Counted from the first letter of the stretch, positions 1 through 8,491 are shown. The stretch is DNA of 64,000 nt from Bradyrhizobiaceae bacterium (GCA_020544565.1 CP078014.1:124001-188000); one strand, 5' to 3'. Translations and numbers: made by a program. The notes: generated by a model from the sequence alone, not told the origin.

Positions 1-103
1 GATCGACCACCGCCGGCTGCACGCCGAGCGTTCCCAGCAGCTTGTCGTAGAACGTCTTGGCGCGATCGAGATCGTTGGTCCCGATCATGACATGAGAGAA
101 CAT
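1..103 (-). CDS. VOC (glyoxalase/bleomycin-resistance) family protein, N-terminal fragment
   Basis: Only the first 34 codons are inside the window; the gene continues past base 1. The visible start MFSHVMIGTNDLDRAKTFYD is the typical first beta strand and helix of a vicinal-oxygen-chelate domain, with the metal-ligand His at residue 4. Members are small metal-dependent enzymes or binding proteins such as glyoxalase I and dioxygenase-like proteins. The fragment is too short to choose a substrate. The ATG lies at 103-101. Confidence 0.75.
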   Translation of the reverse strand, partial: MFSHVMIGTNDLDRAKTFYDKLLGTLGVQPAVVD

Positions 104-321
104 TTTCCGCGTTTCCTTCCGAGAAAATCCGTCCGTTGTCGTTAGGATATCTCGCCGTCTCGCGCAAATGCCCTCACGGGCCGGCGAGGTCCGTCCTCTG
201 TCGCCGCGTCATCCGGAATTTACCAAATTCCGCTGATTTTCGCGGGGTTTGCCACCGATCCGTCGCAGTTGATCCCTCAATCGGCCCAAAAGGTCCCGCA
301 TCCAACGCGCGGGAGTTGGCG

Positions 322-1257
322 ATGCTGAAAAAGTTTCTTTCCAAATACTTCATGGACGTGATCCCCTCGATCGTGGCGACGGTGGCGGGGGCTTATATCG
401 TCACGCACTACGTCAACGCCCGGCCCGACGCCGACAAGCCGAAGGCCGCGGTCACGGCTCCCGCCGAGGCTACCAAGGGCGCTGCGCCGCAGCCGGTGAA
501 AGCCGACGATTCCGCTGCGCGCGCCGCGGCCGCGGCCAAGGAGGCAGCACGGCTCAAGGCGGAGAAGCTCGCGGCCGACAAGGCGGCGGCCGAGAAAGCC
601 GCTGCAGAAAAGACGGCCGCCGAAAAAGCTGCCGCCGCCGAAAGGGCGGCCGAGCGGATCGCCGTGGAGCGCGCCGAGGCGGCCCGGAAAGCCGCCGCTG
701 AAAAACTTGCCACTGAGAGAGCCGCGGAGAGGCGCGAGAAAGCGGGCGCGAAAGCCGCGTCGTCGGTCAGGCCGTCGGCTGAGGCGAGCGCCGCGCCCGA
801 AGACGGCCGCGACGCCAACGATCTGGCCCGGGCTGCCATTGAGCGGTTGCGCAGCGCCGAGCCCCGTACCGTCCAGCCGCAGCGCGCGCCGGAGTCCGCT
901 CGTGCTCACGAGCAGGCCAAAGAGCAATCGCAGCCGCAGGAGCGCCCCAGGGTCAACGAGGTGGTCTATGCCCCGGCTCCGCCTCAGGCGGCTCCCCAGC
1001 CGCTGCCGCCGGCCGTGACGGTAGCTCCGGTCCCGAACGCGCTCGCGGTTGCGCCGGCGCCGTTTCCCGCCCCTTCGGTATTGTCGCCGCCCGCAGCGGT
1101 CCGTGCCGACGATTCGTCCCGTCCGACGCCGCCGGCGGATATCCCGTCGCAGCCGCTCGACCTGCATGCCCGGCAGGACCGCAGTTCGGTGGCGGAGGAC
1201 GTGGTTTCGGCGGCGAAATCCGTGTTTCAGGCGGTGGTGCCGGACCCAACCAATTAG
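322..1257 (+). CDS. Membrane-anchored Ala/Lys/Glu-rich protein, function unknown
   Basis: This 311-residue protein starts at the ATG at 322, preceded by GGGAG about 7 bases upstream; the open frame reaches further 5' but lacks a ribosome site there. Residues 1-30 (MLKKFLSKYFMDVIPSIVAT...) form a basic N-terminus and one hydrophobic segment, probably a membrane anchor. Residues 40-150 are runs of AAAEKAAAEKA-type heptads, likely a long helix or coiled coil resembling the TolA stalk. The rest is Pro/Ala-rich and probably disordered. No enzymatic motif is visible. The composition recalls TolA- and PRC-associated stalk proteins, but the similarity is low complexity and does not prove kinship. A role spanning the periplasm is inference. 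Confidence 0.7.
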   Translation: MLKKFLSKYFMDVIPSIVATVAGAYIVTHYVNARPDADKPKAAVTAPAEATKGAAPQPVKADDSAARAAAAAKEAARLKAEKLAADKAAAEKAAAEKTAAEKAAAAERAAERIAVERAEAARKAAAEKLATERAAERREKAGAKAASSVRPSAEASAAPEDGRDANDLARAAIERLRSAEPRTVQPQRAPESARAHEQAKEQSQPQERPRVNEVVYAPAPPQAAPQPLPPAVTVAPVPNALAVAPAPFPAPSVLSPPAAVRADDSSRPTPPADIPSQPLDLHARQDRSSVAEDVVSAAKSVFQAVVPDPTN

Positions 1258-1604
1258 AGCGATTTTGATTGAGGCGGAATCAACTCTTGTCATGCCCGGC
1301 TTCATGCCGGGCATCCACGTCTTGAGAGTTTCAACGAAATAAGACGCGGATGGCCGGACAAAGGGCGTTCACGCCCGTCTGCGACCGGCGATGCCCGGCC
1401 ATGGCGGATCGATCATTTCCATCACAATATGAAATGCTTAGCGGTTGGCCTTGCGCGAACTGCAGTATTGTCGCGGCGGCGGGAGTGCGACGGACTGCGC
1501 TGCCACGATCGACGATATCGCTTGCCTCCGGCGAGCCGGGAGTTTCATATTTACATTGGTATACTGAATACATAAACTTCCTCCCGTTCATGGGAGAAAA
1601 CAGG
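1258..1604. other. Intergenic stretch holding a palindromic repeat
   Basis: No convincing gene lies here. The reading frame of the following aldehyde dehydrogenase stays open through it, but the protein family starts near 1605. The first half is a composite palindromic repeat (listed separately); the second half (about 1410-1604) is AT-richer and is a reasonable place for the dehydrogenase promoter, though no clear -35/-10 pair stands out. Confidence 0.6.
1289..1405. repeat. Palindromic intergenic repeat, composite copy
   Basis: The left half GTCATGCCCGGC..GCCGGGCATCCACGTCTT is itself a hairpin. The right half returns in inverted orientation as AAGACGCGGATGGCCGGACAAA, an extra GC-rich insert of about 30 bases, then GCCCGGCCATGG. 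A closely related, more regular copy lies at 20116-20200. Units with this ..CATCCACGTCTT.. core are, from memory, widely scattered REP/BOX-like repeats in Bradyrhizobium relatives. Confidence 0.7.
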
Positions 1605-3083
1605 ATGTCGATTGCACATGATTGCCCGAGCGGGTCAGCTTCCGGCGGGCGGGAGAAGCTGTTGCTGATCGACGGCCAGCGCGTTCCTGCCGTGGCCGGG
1701 CGCGTTTTCAAAACCCTCAATCCCGCGACCGGGGAGGTGATCGCCACGGTCGCCGAGGGCGACGCCGCCGATGTCGACCGCGCCGTCGCCGCCGCTCGCC
1801 GCGCCTTCGAGGGGCCGTGGCGGACCATGCGCGCCGCCGAGCGTGGCCAGATTCTCTACCGTCTCGTCGACCTGATGAAGCAGCACACCGACGAGATCGC
1901 GGCGATCGAGAGCCTCGATGCCGGCAAGCCGATTTCCGCCGTGCTGCGGCAGGACCTTCCCGCCGCCCTCGACACCCTCGCTTACTATGCCGGCTGGGCC
2001 GACAAGATTCACGGCGATGTGGTGCCGGTGCGTGACGATGCCTTGACCTACACCGTGCGCGAGCCGGTCGGCGTGGTCGCGGCCATCGTGCCGTGGAATT
2101 TCCCGCTGATGATCGGCATGTGGAAGCTTGCTCCGGCGCTGGCCTGCGGCTGCACCGTGGTCATGAAGCCGGCCGAGCTGACGTCGCTGTCGGCGCTGCG
2201 CATCGGTGACCTCGCGCTGGAGGCGGGGCTGCCGCCGGGCGTGTTCAATATCGTCACCGGCCCGGGCCGCGTCGTCGGCGACGCGCTGGTCAATCATCCC
2301 GACGTCGACAAGGTCACCTTCACCGGATCGCCGGGGGTCGGGCGCGGCATCCTTCGCGGCGCGGCCGGCAACTTCAAGCGTGTGTCGCTCGAACTCGGTG
2401 GCAAGTCGGCCAATGTGATCTTCGACGACGCCGATCTCGACGCCGCGACCAAGGCGGCCGCCTCCGGAATTTTCTTCAATTCCGGGCAGGTGTGCTCCGC
2501 CGGCTCGCGCGTGCTGGCGCAGGAAAAGGTCTATGACGAGGTGGTGGAGCGGCTGACCGCCCGCGCCAGATCGATGCGTCTCGGCGATCCCGCGGACCGC
2601 GCCACGGCGCTCGGTCCGGTGATTTCCGAGAAGCAGATGAACACCATTCTCGGTTATGTCGACATCGGCCTGAAAGAGGGCGCGCGGCTGACCACTGGCG
2701 GCGAGCGCATCGGCGACCGGGGCTATTTCCTGAGCCCGGCGGTGTTCGCCGATGTGAAGCACGAGATGCGAATCTCGCAGGAGGAGATTTTCGGCCCGGT
2801 GGTGAGCGTCATCAGGTTCAAGGACGAAGCCGACGCCCTGCGCATCGCCAACGGCACCGCCTACAGCCTCGCCGCCGGGGTCTGGAGTCGCGATATCGGA
2901 CGGGTGCAGCGCTTCGCCCGCAGGGTGAAGGCGGGCACGGTGTGGACCAACACCTATGGCTACACCGACGTGCGGCTGCCGTGGGGTGGGGCGGGGGATT
3001 CCGGCTTTGGCCGCGAACACGGCACCGAAGCGATCGCCAATTTCACCGAGCCGAAAGCGGTGTGGATGAACCTCAACGTGTGA
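1605..3083 (+). CDS. NAD(P)-dependent aldehyde dehydrogenase
   Basis: This 492-residue protein has the standard length and order of an ALDH-superfamily enzyme, which oxidises an aldehyde to its acid with NAD(P)+. Visible are VPWNFP (cofactor pocket), FTGSPGVGRGI (Rossmann glycine motif), the general base Glu263 in LELGGK, and the nucleophile Cys297 in NSGQVCSAG. The C-terminus ends with the usual WGGAGDSGFGREHG region. I chose ATG 1605 because GGAG lies 11 bases upstream and the product then matches family length; ATG 1590 is possible. It is monocistronic and followed by a strong hairpin terminator. The substrate could be betaine aldehyde-like, phenylacetaldehyde-like or other; sequence alone does not decide. 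Confidence 0.93.
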   Translation: MSIAHDCPSGSASGGREKLLLIDGQRVPAVAGRVFKTLNPATGEVIATVAEGDAADVDRAVAAARRAFEGPWRTMRAAERGQILYRLVDLMKQHTDEIAAIESLDAGKPISAVLRQDLPAALDTLAYYAGWADKIHGDVVPVRDDALTYTVREPVGVVAAIVPWNFPLMIGMWKLAPALACGCTVVMKPAELTSLSALRIGDLALEAGLPPGVFNIVTGPGRVVGDALVNHPDVDKVTFTGSPGVGRGILRGAAGNFKRVSLELGGKSANVIFDDADLDAATKAAASGIFFNSGQVCSAGSRVLAQEKVYDEVVERLTARARSMRLGDPADRATALGPVISEKQMNTILGYVDIGLKEGARLTTGGERIGDRGYFLSPAVFADVKHEMRISQEEIFGPVVSVIRFKDEADALRIANGTAYSLAAGVWSRDIGRVQRFARRVKAGTVWTNTYGYTDVRLPWGGAGDSGFGREHGTEAIANFTEPKAVWMNLNV

Positions 3084-3114
3084 GTCACGTCTTCTCCCGG
3101 ACAACTCTCAAACA

Positions 3115-3142
3115 AAAACGCGGGCCACAAGGCCCGCGTTTT
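3115..3142. terminator. Bidirectional rho-independent terminator
   Basis: AAAACGCGGGCC-ACAA-GGCCCGCGTTTT is a perfect stem with T-runs on both strands. It sits between the aldehyde dehydrogenase stop (3083, plus) and the NTF2-like stop (3206, minus), so it can end both. A near-identical hairpin with matching flanks is at 4370-4397. Confidence 0.9.
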
Positions 3143-3205
3143 CATATTCGAAATCGGAACAGACACGTAGCGGGTCCGCGTGGCGGATACGTACCGAGCA
3201 GATGT

Positions 3206-3637
3206 TCAGGCCGCGACGAGGTGGAAACCCTTTGACGTAATCAGCCACCGATTTTCAATCCGATGCCAGGTCAGATAATCGATGAACCGCATGGCAGCGA
3301 TCCGCACCTGCACCTTGGACAGGGCCTGCGTCGGGGAGGCGAAATCGAGCAGCAGCAGAGCATCTTCGCGCGGTGCGCCGAGTGATTTCGGCGATTGTCG
3401 CTTGGCGAGGATGTCGCGATAGACTTGGGCCGACCAACACTGCATCGCGCCGTCGCGAAAACCGTGCAACTGAACCGTGGCCGCGAACACGTCATCGAAG
3501 CGCGATAAATCGCAATCGTACATCAGGTCGAAATAGCGCCGGACCGCCGCATGGAGACTTGTGACGCATTCGTCGTCCGCAAGTGTCGGGACGGCGGCTG
3601 AACGTTCGATGGCGCGGATTTCAAGATTTTGCGGCAT
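3206..3637 (-). CDS. NTF2-like / SnoaL-fold putative lumazine-binding protein
   Basis: This 143-residue protein has the helix-plus-cone-sheet pattern of the NTF2-like superfamily: an N-terminal helix pair (HAAVRRYFDLMYDCDLSRFDDVF), a DGAMQCWS-type turn, and later beta strands ending in NRWLITSKGFHLV. Such proteins are small enzymes or ligand binders; many family members of this length are annotated as putative lumazine-binding, and no catalytic residue set is obvious here. The start is firm: AGGAGG precedes the ATG by about 5 bases. It is divergent from a TetR regulator, and the shared 75-bp gap holds a palindromic operator, so it is the likely target of that repressor. Confidence 0.8.
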   Translation of the reverse strand: MPQNLEIRAIERSAAVPTLADDECVTSLHAAVRRYFDLMYDCDLSRFDDVFAATVQLHGFRDGAMQCWSAQVYRDILAKRQSPKSLGAPREDALLLLDFASPTQALSKVQVRIAAMRFIDYLTWHRIENRWLITSKGFHLVAA

Positions 3638-3680
3638 GCGATCCTCCTGTCGGCGGGATTAGACCTGTCGGCATGTTCTT

Positions 3681-3712
3681 TGACAGTCTTGTCAATATTG
3701 ACACTACTGTCA
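3681..3712. promoter_or_regulatory. Palindromic operator between NTF2-like gene and tetR-family gene
   Basis: The 32-bp element reads TGACAGT-CTT-GTCAATATTGAC-ACT-ACTGTCA: nested perfect inverted repeats (outer TGACAGT/ACTGTCA, central GTCAATATTGAC), with mismatches only in the 3-base spacers. Its size and its place just before the regulator start fit a TetR-family operator binding two dimers, controlling both divergent genes. The TTGACA strings within it could also serve as -35 elements. Confidence 0.8.
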
Positions 3713-4333
3713 ATGATGAAGTATCTGGTCCCCATGATCGGCATGCGTCAGTTCGACGAGGAAGAGGTGCTGGGTGCCGCCCTCAAGGCATTCTGGCACA
3801 ACGGGTTTGGCGCGACCTCGATGATTGATGTGGCGAAAGCCACGGGCGTTCAGCGCGGCAGTCTCTACAATGCTTATGGCGACAAGGAGCGATTATTCCT
3901 GCTCGCCTTCGAGCGCTACTCCGATCACTTTCTCGATTCCGTCAGGCAGGCACTTGCGAACGCCGATCCTGCGGTCGCGCTGACTGTTCTGTTCCGCCAG
4001 CTCATTGCTCACATGACCGAGGGCGTGCCGTCGCGCGGGTGTTTGACGACCAAGACGGCGATCGAATTGCCGCTGACCAGCGAGGCGATCGAACAAAGGG
4101 TCCGTCGTCTGATCGGAGATCTCACGGCACTCATTCGGGACAGGCTTTCGACACCGGCCGCGCAACGAAGGCTTAGCTGCAGTCCGGAGGCAGCGGCGGA
4201 CCTTGTGGTCACTTTCACGCGGGGACTCGCGGTGATGGAGCGCATTTATCGGAATCCCCGACACCTGGAAAAAATGGCGGAGCAATTTGTCGCCATCCTA
4301 TTGCCGGATGGCAGGGACCGCCGCGATCCTTGA
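3713..4333 (+). CDS. TetR/AcrR-family transcriptional repressor
   Basis: The protein is about 206 residues (199 if translation starts at ATG 3734). The N-terminal helix-turn-helix is clear: FDEEEVLGAALKAFWHNGF, then TSMIDVAKATGVQRGSLYNAY and DKERLFLLAF. The C-terminal ligand domain holds SRGCLTTKTAIEL, typical of the AcrR/NemR-like branch with a conserved Cys that may sense electrophiles. The start is uncertain because no good ribosome site precedes 3713, 3734 or 3743. It lies beside a 32-bp palindrome and is divergent from the NTF2-like gene, so autorepression and control of that gene are the obvious inference. A terminator follows at 4370. Confidence 0.88.
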   Translation: MMKYLVPMIGMRQFDEEEVLGAALKAFWHNGFGATSMIDVAKATGVQRGSLYNAYGDKERLFLLAFERYSDHFLDSVRQALANADPAVALTVLFRQLIAHMTEGVPSRGCLTTKTAIELPLTSEAIEQRVRRLIGDLTALIRDRLSTPAAQRRLSCSPEAAADLVVTFTRGLAVMERIYRNPRHLEKMAEQFVAILLPDGRDRRDP

Positions 4334-4369
4334 TGGGCACGTCCCAGTTTATGCATCAACGGCCAAACA

Positions 4370-4397
4370 AAAACGCGGACCTCTCGGTCCGCGTTTT
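4370..4397. terminator. Bidirectional rho-independent terminator (rpsU / tetR)
   Basis: AAAACGCGGACC-TCTC-GGTCCGCGTTTT forms a perfect stem, with T-runs on both strands. It lies between the TetR stop (4333, plus) and the S21 stop (4422, minus). Flanks (CAAACAAAAACGCGG.. and ..CGTTTTCATATTC) match the hairpin at 3115-3142. Confidence 0.9.
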
Positions 4398-4421
4398 CAT
4401 ATTCAAAATCGCAAGAGATGC

Positions 4422-4730
4422 TTAGCGCGGTCCACGCGGACCGGCACCAGCGCCGCCACGGGCGCCACCGGCCGCGCCGCGGTCGCCACCGGCGCCCGCG
4501 CCGAATACCGGCTTCGGCTTCATCGGCAGCAGTCCTTCGCGCTGCAGCTTCTTGCGCGCAAGCTTGCGGGCGCGGCGAACGGCTTCCGCCTTCTCGCGCG
4601 CCTTCTTCTCGGAGGGCTTCTCGTAATGGCCGCGGAGCTTCATCTCGCGGAAAATGCCCTCGCGCTGCATCTTCTTCTTCAGCGCCTTGAGAGCCTGGTC
4701 GACATTGTTATCGCGAACGAGAACCTGCAC
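4422..4730 (-). CDS. rpsU: 30S ribosomal protein S21
   Basis: S21 sits in the small subunit and helps base-pairing of mRNA with 16S rRNA during initiation. The sequence [20 protein letters not shown] then [20 protein letters not shown] is diagnostic, followed by the basic [12 protein letters not shown] helix and a Gly/Ala/Arg-rich tail that many rhizobial S21 proteins carry. I place the start at GTG 4730 because GAGGA sits about 7 bases upstream and the family begins MQVLVRDNN; the longer open frame adds 30 residues with no family match. The product is 102 residues. A strong terminator follows. Confidence 0.95.
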   Translation of the reverse strand: MQVLVRDNNVDQALKALKKKMQREGIFREMKLRGHYEKPSEKKAREKAEAVRRARKLARKKLQREGLLPMKPKPVFGAGAGGDRGAAGGARGGAGAGPRGPR

Positions 4731-4999
4731 GCGGCATCCTCTTCCATGTTCATCAGGAAATTCAGGAGATGCGAAAAGGCCGGCGAAGGCCATGCCCTTT
4801 CCATCAGAAGGCGCGGACATACCAGATCAAACCGGGAATGTCCACCTGTGGACAGCCCTTTTTCAGGGCCGGAATGTCATGAATTTCGGGCAAATTCGCA
4901 ATGCCGGACCCTGATTCGGAGCCGCCCGTTCCGGGGCGTCCTGATCGAGCGGTTCCAGCCGCCGGGCGATTCTGCACCACGATCTACGGGAGATTCCAC

Positions 5000-5713
5000 A
5001 TGAATTCGAAGAAATACGCCGCCGAGGTCATCGGCACCTTCTGGCTCACATTCGCGGGCTGCGGCAGCGCGGTGATCGCCGCCGCTTTTCCCCAGGTCGG
5101 CATCGGCCTGCTCGGCGTGTCTTTCGCGTTCGGTCTCAGCGTGGTCACCATGGCGTTCGCCATCGGCCATATCTCGGGCTGCCATCTCAATCCCGCCGTC
5201 ACGGTCGGCCTTGCCGCCGGCGGACGGTTTCCTGCCAGCCAGATCATCCCCTATGTGATCGCCCAGGTGATCGGCGCCATCCTGGCGGCCGGACTGTTGT
5301 ATGTGATCGCCAGCGGCAAGGCGGGTTTCGACCTCGCCGGCGGCTTCGCCTCCAACGGCTTCGGCGATCATTCCCCGGGCAAGTACAGCCTGATGTCCGG
5401 CTTCCTCATGGAAGTGACCATGACGGCGATCTTCCTGTTCGTCATCATGGGCTCGACCCATGGCAAGGCGCCGGCCGGCTTCGCGCCGCTCGCCATCGGC
5501 CTCACGCTGGTGATGATCCATCTCGTCAGCATTCCGGTCACCAACACCTCGGTGAACCCGGCGCGCAGCACCGGCCCGGCCCTGTTCGTCGGCGGCTGGG
5601 CCATCCAGCAGCTGTGGCTGTTCTGGGTCGCGCCGCTGATCGGCGGCGTCATCGGCGGCGTGGTCTATCGCTGGCTGAGCGACGAGCCGGAAGGAGTTGT
5701 TGCCGGCAACTAG
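5000..5713 (+). CDS. aqpZ: Aquaporin Z, water channel
   Basis: This 237-residue inner-membrane channel has six transmembrane helices and both Asn-Pro-Ala half-helix motifs: HLNPAVT near residue 63 and SVNPARS near residue 183. The Arg after the second NPA and the following STGPALF segment belong to the water-selective AqpZ group rather than the glycerol facilitators. The start is ATG 5000 with GGGAGA about 6 bases upstream ([16 protein letters not shown]). It is a single gene, with no neighbour in its direction. Confidence 0.95.
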   Translation: MNSKKYAAEVIGTFWLTFAGCGSAVIAAAFPQVGIGLLGVSFAFGLSVVTMAFAIGHISGCHLNPAVTVGLAAGGRFPASQIIPYVIAQVIGAILAAGLLYVIASGKAGFDLAGGFASNGFGDHSPGKYSLMSGFLMEVTMTAIFLFVIMGSTHGKAPAGFAPLAIGLTLVMIHLVSIPVTNTSVNPARSTGPALFVGGWAIQQLWLFWVAPLIGGVIGGVVYRWLSDEPEGVVAGN

Positions 5714-5731
5714 GGGATGTCGGTTTCTCGC

Positions 5732-5815
5732 CGTCATTGCGAGGAGCATTTGCGACGAAGCAATCCAGTTTTAGCAAAACAGTGCTGGATTGCTTCGCTT
5801 ACGCTCGCAATGACG
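5732..5815. repeat. Long palindromic intergenic repeat (CGTCATTGCGAG type)
   Basis: The element starts CGTCATTGCGAGGAGC and ends GCTCGCAATGACG, with an inner pair CGAAGCAATCCAG / CTGGATTGCTTCG, giving an 84-base near-perfect palindrome. It lies between aqpZ and purK, which converge, so a transcript from either side would fold into one long hairpin. The core motif is familiar from many proteobacterial genomes as a mobile REP-like element. No transposase is nearby. Confidence 0.8.
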
Positions 5816-5868
5816 AATTGAGTCCAACTTGCGCCTCAAGGCCGTCGCGGATCGCGGCGGCCTTTCGT

Positions 5869-6969
5869 TTACTTGGAGGCAGGCTTGACCTCGGTGACAT
5901 GGCCCATCTTGCGACCCGGCCGCGGCGCGCCCTTGCCGTAGAGATGGACGGTGGCTCCCGGAACGGCCAGCCACTGGCCGTAATCAAGAATGTCATCGCC
6001 GATCAGGTTAGTCATGGTGACGTCACCGTGGCGCAGCGGATGCGCCAGCGGCCATCCGGCGATGGCGCGGATGTGCTGTTCGAACTGCGAAACGGACGCG
6101 CCGTCGAGCGTCCAGTGGCCGGAATTGTGCACCCGTGGCGCGATCTCGTTGACCAGCAGGCTCGGTCCGTTGTCGCCCGGCACCACGAACATCTCCACCG
6201 CCAGGACGCCGACGTAATCCAGCGCCGCGGCGATCTTCTCCGCGATGGCGCGGGCCTGCGTCGCGAGGTCGTCAGGAATCCGCGCCGGCGCATGGGAGAA
6301 TTTCAGGATGTGATCGCGATGCTCGTTCTCGGTGACGTCGTAGCACACCACCTCGCCCGAGGCGCTGCGCGCGGCGATGACGGAAATCTCCCGCTCGAAC
6401 GGCACGAAGGCTTCGAGAATGGCCGAGCGTGTTTCGAGATCGGCCCAGACGGTGTCGGGGTTGTCGCCCTCCCGCACCACCACCTGACCCTTGCCGTCAT
6501 AGCCGAAACGTCGCGTCTTGAGCACGGCGGGCAGGCCGATCCGGGCGATGGCGGCCTTGAGGCCCGATGCGGAAGCGACATCGGCATAGCGCGCGGTGCC
6601 GATGCCGAGTTTCGTCACGAAGTCCTTTTCCGCCAGCCTGTCCTGCGTGGTCTCCAGCACGGCCGGGTCCGGCAGCACCGGCCGGCGCGCAGCCAAAATC
6701 ATCGCGGTGGAGGAGGGAACGTTCTCGAACTCGTAGGTGATGACGCCGACATCGGAGGCGAACAGTTCGAGCGCCTCGACGTCGGCATATTCGGCGCAGG
6801 TGGCGTTCTGCACCACGTCGAACGCCGGCGAATCCGGATCGGGCGAAAACACCTGCGCCTTGAGGCCGAGTCGCGCCGCGGCCAGCGCCAGCATCCGGCC
6901 CAGTTGTCCGCCGCCCAGAATCCCGATGGTGTCGCCGGGCTTCAGCGCCACCCGCTGTGATGATGCCAC
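5869..6969 (-). CDS. purK: 5-(carboxyamino)imidazole ribonucleotide synthase
   Basis: PurK uses ATP and bicarbonate to carboxylate AIR to N5-CAIR in purine synthesis. The 366-residue protein has the ATP-grasp layout: N-terminal GDTIGILGGGQLGRM, a central KTRRFGYDGKGQ loop, EAFVPFEREIS, and the metal-binding NEIAPRVHNSGHW segment that marks PurK. The start is GTG 6969, placed directly after the purE stop, with GGAGG 8 bases upstream inside the purE end. purE and purK are thus translationally coupled. Confidence 0.96.
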   Translation of the reverse strand: MASSQRVALKPGDTIGILGGGQLGRMLALAAARLGLKAQVFSPDPDSPAFDVVQNATCAEYADVEALELFASDVGVITYEFENVPSSTAMILAARRPVLPDPAVLETTQDRLAEKDFVTKLGIGTARYADVASASGLKAAIARIGLPAVLKTRRFGYDGKGQVVVREGDNPDTVWADLETRSAILEAFVPFEREISVIAARSASGEVVCYDVTENEHRDHILKFSHAPARIPDDLATQARAIAEKIAAALDYVGVLAVEMFVVPGDNGPSLLVNEIAPRVHNSGHWTLDGASVSQFEQHIRAIAGWPLAHPLRHGDVTMTNLIGDDILDYGQWLAVPGATVHLYGKGAPRPGRKMGHVTEVKPASK

Positions 6970-7455
6970 TTAATTGTCCTCCGGGCGCTCACTGACCGCC
7001 TCGGTCTGTCGCTTGCGCCAGGCCGCGAGCCGGGTGGCCAGGCCGGCGTCGTTCAGGGCCAGCACGCTGGCTGCGAGAAGGGCGGCATTGATAGCGCCGG
7101 CTTTTCCGATCGCCAAGGTCCCGACCGGGATTCCGGCGGGCATCTGTACGATCGAATACAGCGAATCCACCCCCGACAGCGCCTTGGATTCGACGGGAAC
7201 GCCGAACACCGGAAGTTCCGTCAGCGAGGCAGCCATGCCCGGCAGGTGAGCGGCGCCGCCGGCACCCGCAATAATAACCTGGAACCCGGCCGCCTTGGCC
7301 CCCTTGGCGAAGGCATAGAGCCGCTCGGGGGTGCGGTGGGCGGATATGATCCGCGCCTCATGGCTGATGTCGAGGGCGGTCAGGGTCTCGGCGGCGTGGC
7401 GCATGGTGGTCCAGTCGGACTGGCTTCCCATGATGATGGCGACGGGGGCGGTCAT
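6970..7455 (-). CDS. purE: N5-carboxyaminoimidazole ribonucleotide mutase
   Basis: PurE shifts the carboxyl group of N5-CAIR to give CAIR, the step after PurK. The 161-residue protein shows the class I signature: IIMGSQSDW at the N-terminus, [10 protein letters not shown], and [16 protein letters not shown] around the active-site His. The ATG is at 7455 with the family-typical start [11 protein letters not shown]; the open frame extends upstream but only into sequence without match. It is first gene of a purEK operon and is divergent from a GGDEF protein, with about 97 bp between them for both promoters. Confidence 0.96.
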   Translation of the reverse strand: MTAPVAIIMGSQSDWTTMRHAAETLTALDISHEARIISAHRTPERLYAFAKGAKAAGFQVIIAGAGGAAHLPGMAASLTELPVFGVPVESKALSGVDSLYSIVQMPAGIPVGTLAIGKAGAINAALLAASVLALNDAGLATRLAAWRKRQTEAVSERPEDN

Positions 7456-7552
7456 GCGGAATCTGCAAAAGGTCCAGAAAAAAGAAGGCGAATTATAGGG
7501 TTGCGCCCTCGCGTGGCAAGCTGCGGCGAATCCGCTATCCTTGTCGGGGTCA

Positions 7553-8224
7553 ATGGCCTTGTCGGTCAAGCAGCCTGACGGCGAAAGATTGAAAAAAGCG
7601 GGCAGGAAAGCGACATCTCCGAAACCGCGGCCGAAAGACCCGGTCGCGGCACTGGTCGAGGCCGACCAGCGGATCGCAGTCCTGACGGCGGAACTCGCCG
7701 CGGCGCGGACCCGGATCGACGCATTGCAGGCGTCGGTGCATACCGATTTCCTGCTGGGCATCGCCAATCGGCGCGGGTTCGAGCGGGAGCTCGGTCGCGC
7801 GCTCGCCTATATCCGGCGGTATAAAGCAACCGGCGCGTTGATCGTGCTCGATGTCGACCGTCTCAAGCCGATCAATGATCGCTTCGGCCACGCGGCGGGC
7901 GACATGGTGCTGAAGGCCGTAGCCGCCGTGCTGACCGGCCAGGTGCGCTCGTCGGACGTGGTGGGCCGGCTCGGGGGAGACGAATTCGGCCTGCTGCTGT
8001 GGAATCTGACCGAGGCCGATGCGCGGGCCAAGGCCGCGGCGCTGGAAGAGGCCATCGACCGGCTGACCTTCGCGTTCGAGGGGCATGGCGTGGCGGTGGG
8101 GGCGTCCGCCGGCGTGGCTTCGCTGGCGGGGGCCGACGACGCGGCCGCGGTTCTGGAAAGCGCGGACCGGGCGATGTATGCGCGCAAGGCGGCGCGCCGG
8201 GGTCTTCCGCTGACGGCCCCGTGA
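7553..8224 (+). CDS. Diguanylate cyclase (GGDEF domain)
   Basis: This soluble 223-residue protein makes cyclic di-GMP from two GTP. A charged N-terminus and a short coiled-coil ([20 protein letters not shown]) precede one GGDEF domain. The active motif GGDEF is intact at residues 141-145. RSSD lies exactly five residues before it, the usual product-inhibition I-site. The substrate loop [12 protein letters not shown] is also present. No sensor domain is visible, so dimerisation through the coiled coil may set activity. The start is ATG 7553; TTG 7541 in frame is possible. It is divergent from purE. Confidence 0.92.
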   Translation: MALSVKQPDGERLKKAGRKATSPKPRPKDPVAALVEADQRIAVLTAELAAARTRIDALQASVHTDFLLGIANRRGFERELGRALAYIRRYKATGALIVLDVDRLKPINDRFGHAAGDMVLKAVAAVLTGQVRSSDVVGRLGGDEFGLLLWNLTEADARAKAAALEEAIDRLTFAFEGHGVAVGASAGVASLAGADDAAAVLESADRAMYARKAARRGLPLTAP

Positions 8225-8284
8225 CGGATCGTCGCGGCATCGCCGCGCAAGCCTCCAAACGATCAAGCCTCAAACCATCAAGCC

Positions 8285-8491
8285 TCAGGCGATGATGTCG
8301 GGCGTGATCTGGTCTTCGATGAAGGCGATGCGGTCGCGCAACTGGAGCTTGCGCTTCTTCATGCGTTGCAGCCGCAACAGATCGGGAGCGGGCGATTGAT
8401 GCAGCGCCTCAATGGCGGCGTCCAGGTCGCGGTGCTCCTGCTGCAACTGCGCCAATTCCAAGGCGAATTCGTTGTTGTCCTGATCTGCCAT
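8285..8491 (-). CDS. YdcH-family (DUF465) small protein
   Basis: The 68-residue protein has the YdcH/DUF465 pattern: one long amphipathic helical hairpin with the conserved LRLQRMKKRKLQLRDRIAFIE segment. Its function is unknown. A second, divergent family member lies at 8941-9126; the two differ in sequence, so the duplication is old. The start MADQDNNEF is the only good ATG. Confidence 0.85.
   Translation of the reverse strand: MADQDNNEFALELAQLQQEHRDLDAAIEALHQSPAPDLLRLQRMKKRKLQLRDRIAFIEDQITPDIIA

Noticed and set aside
4731..4820. N-terminally extended S21 (132 residues)
   Set aside because: The extra 30 residues have no family match, and a ribosome site supports the GTG at 4730.
5838..5866. 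Hairpin AAGGCCG..CGGCCTTT next to the purK stop as purK terminator
   Set aside because: The T-run lies on the plus strand side, not downstream of purK, so it does not fit a purEK terminator; left uncalled.
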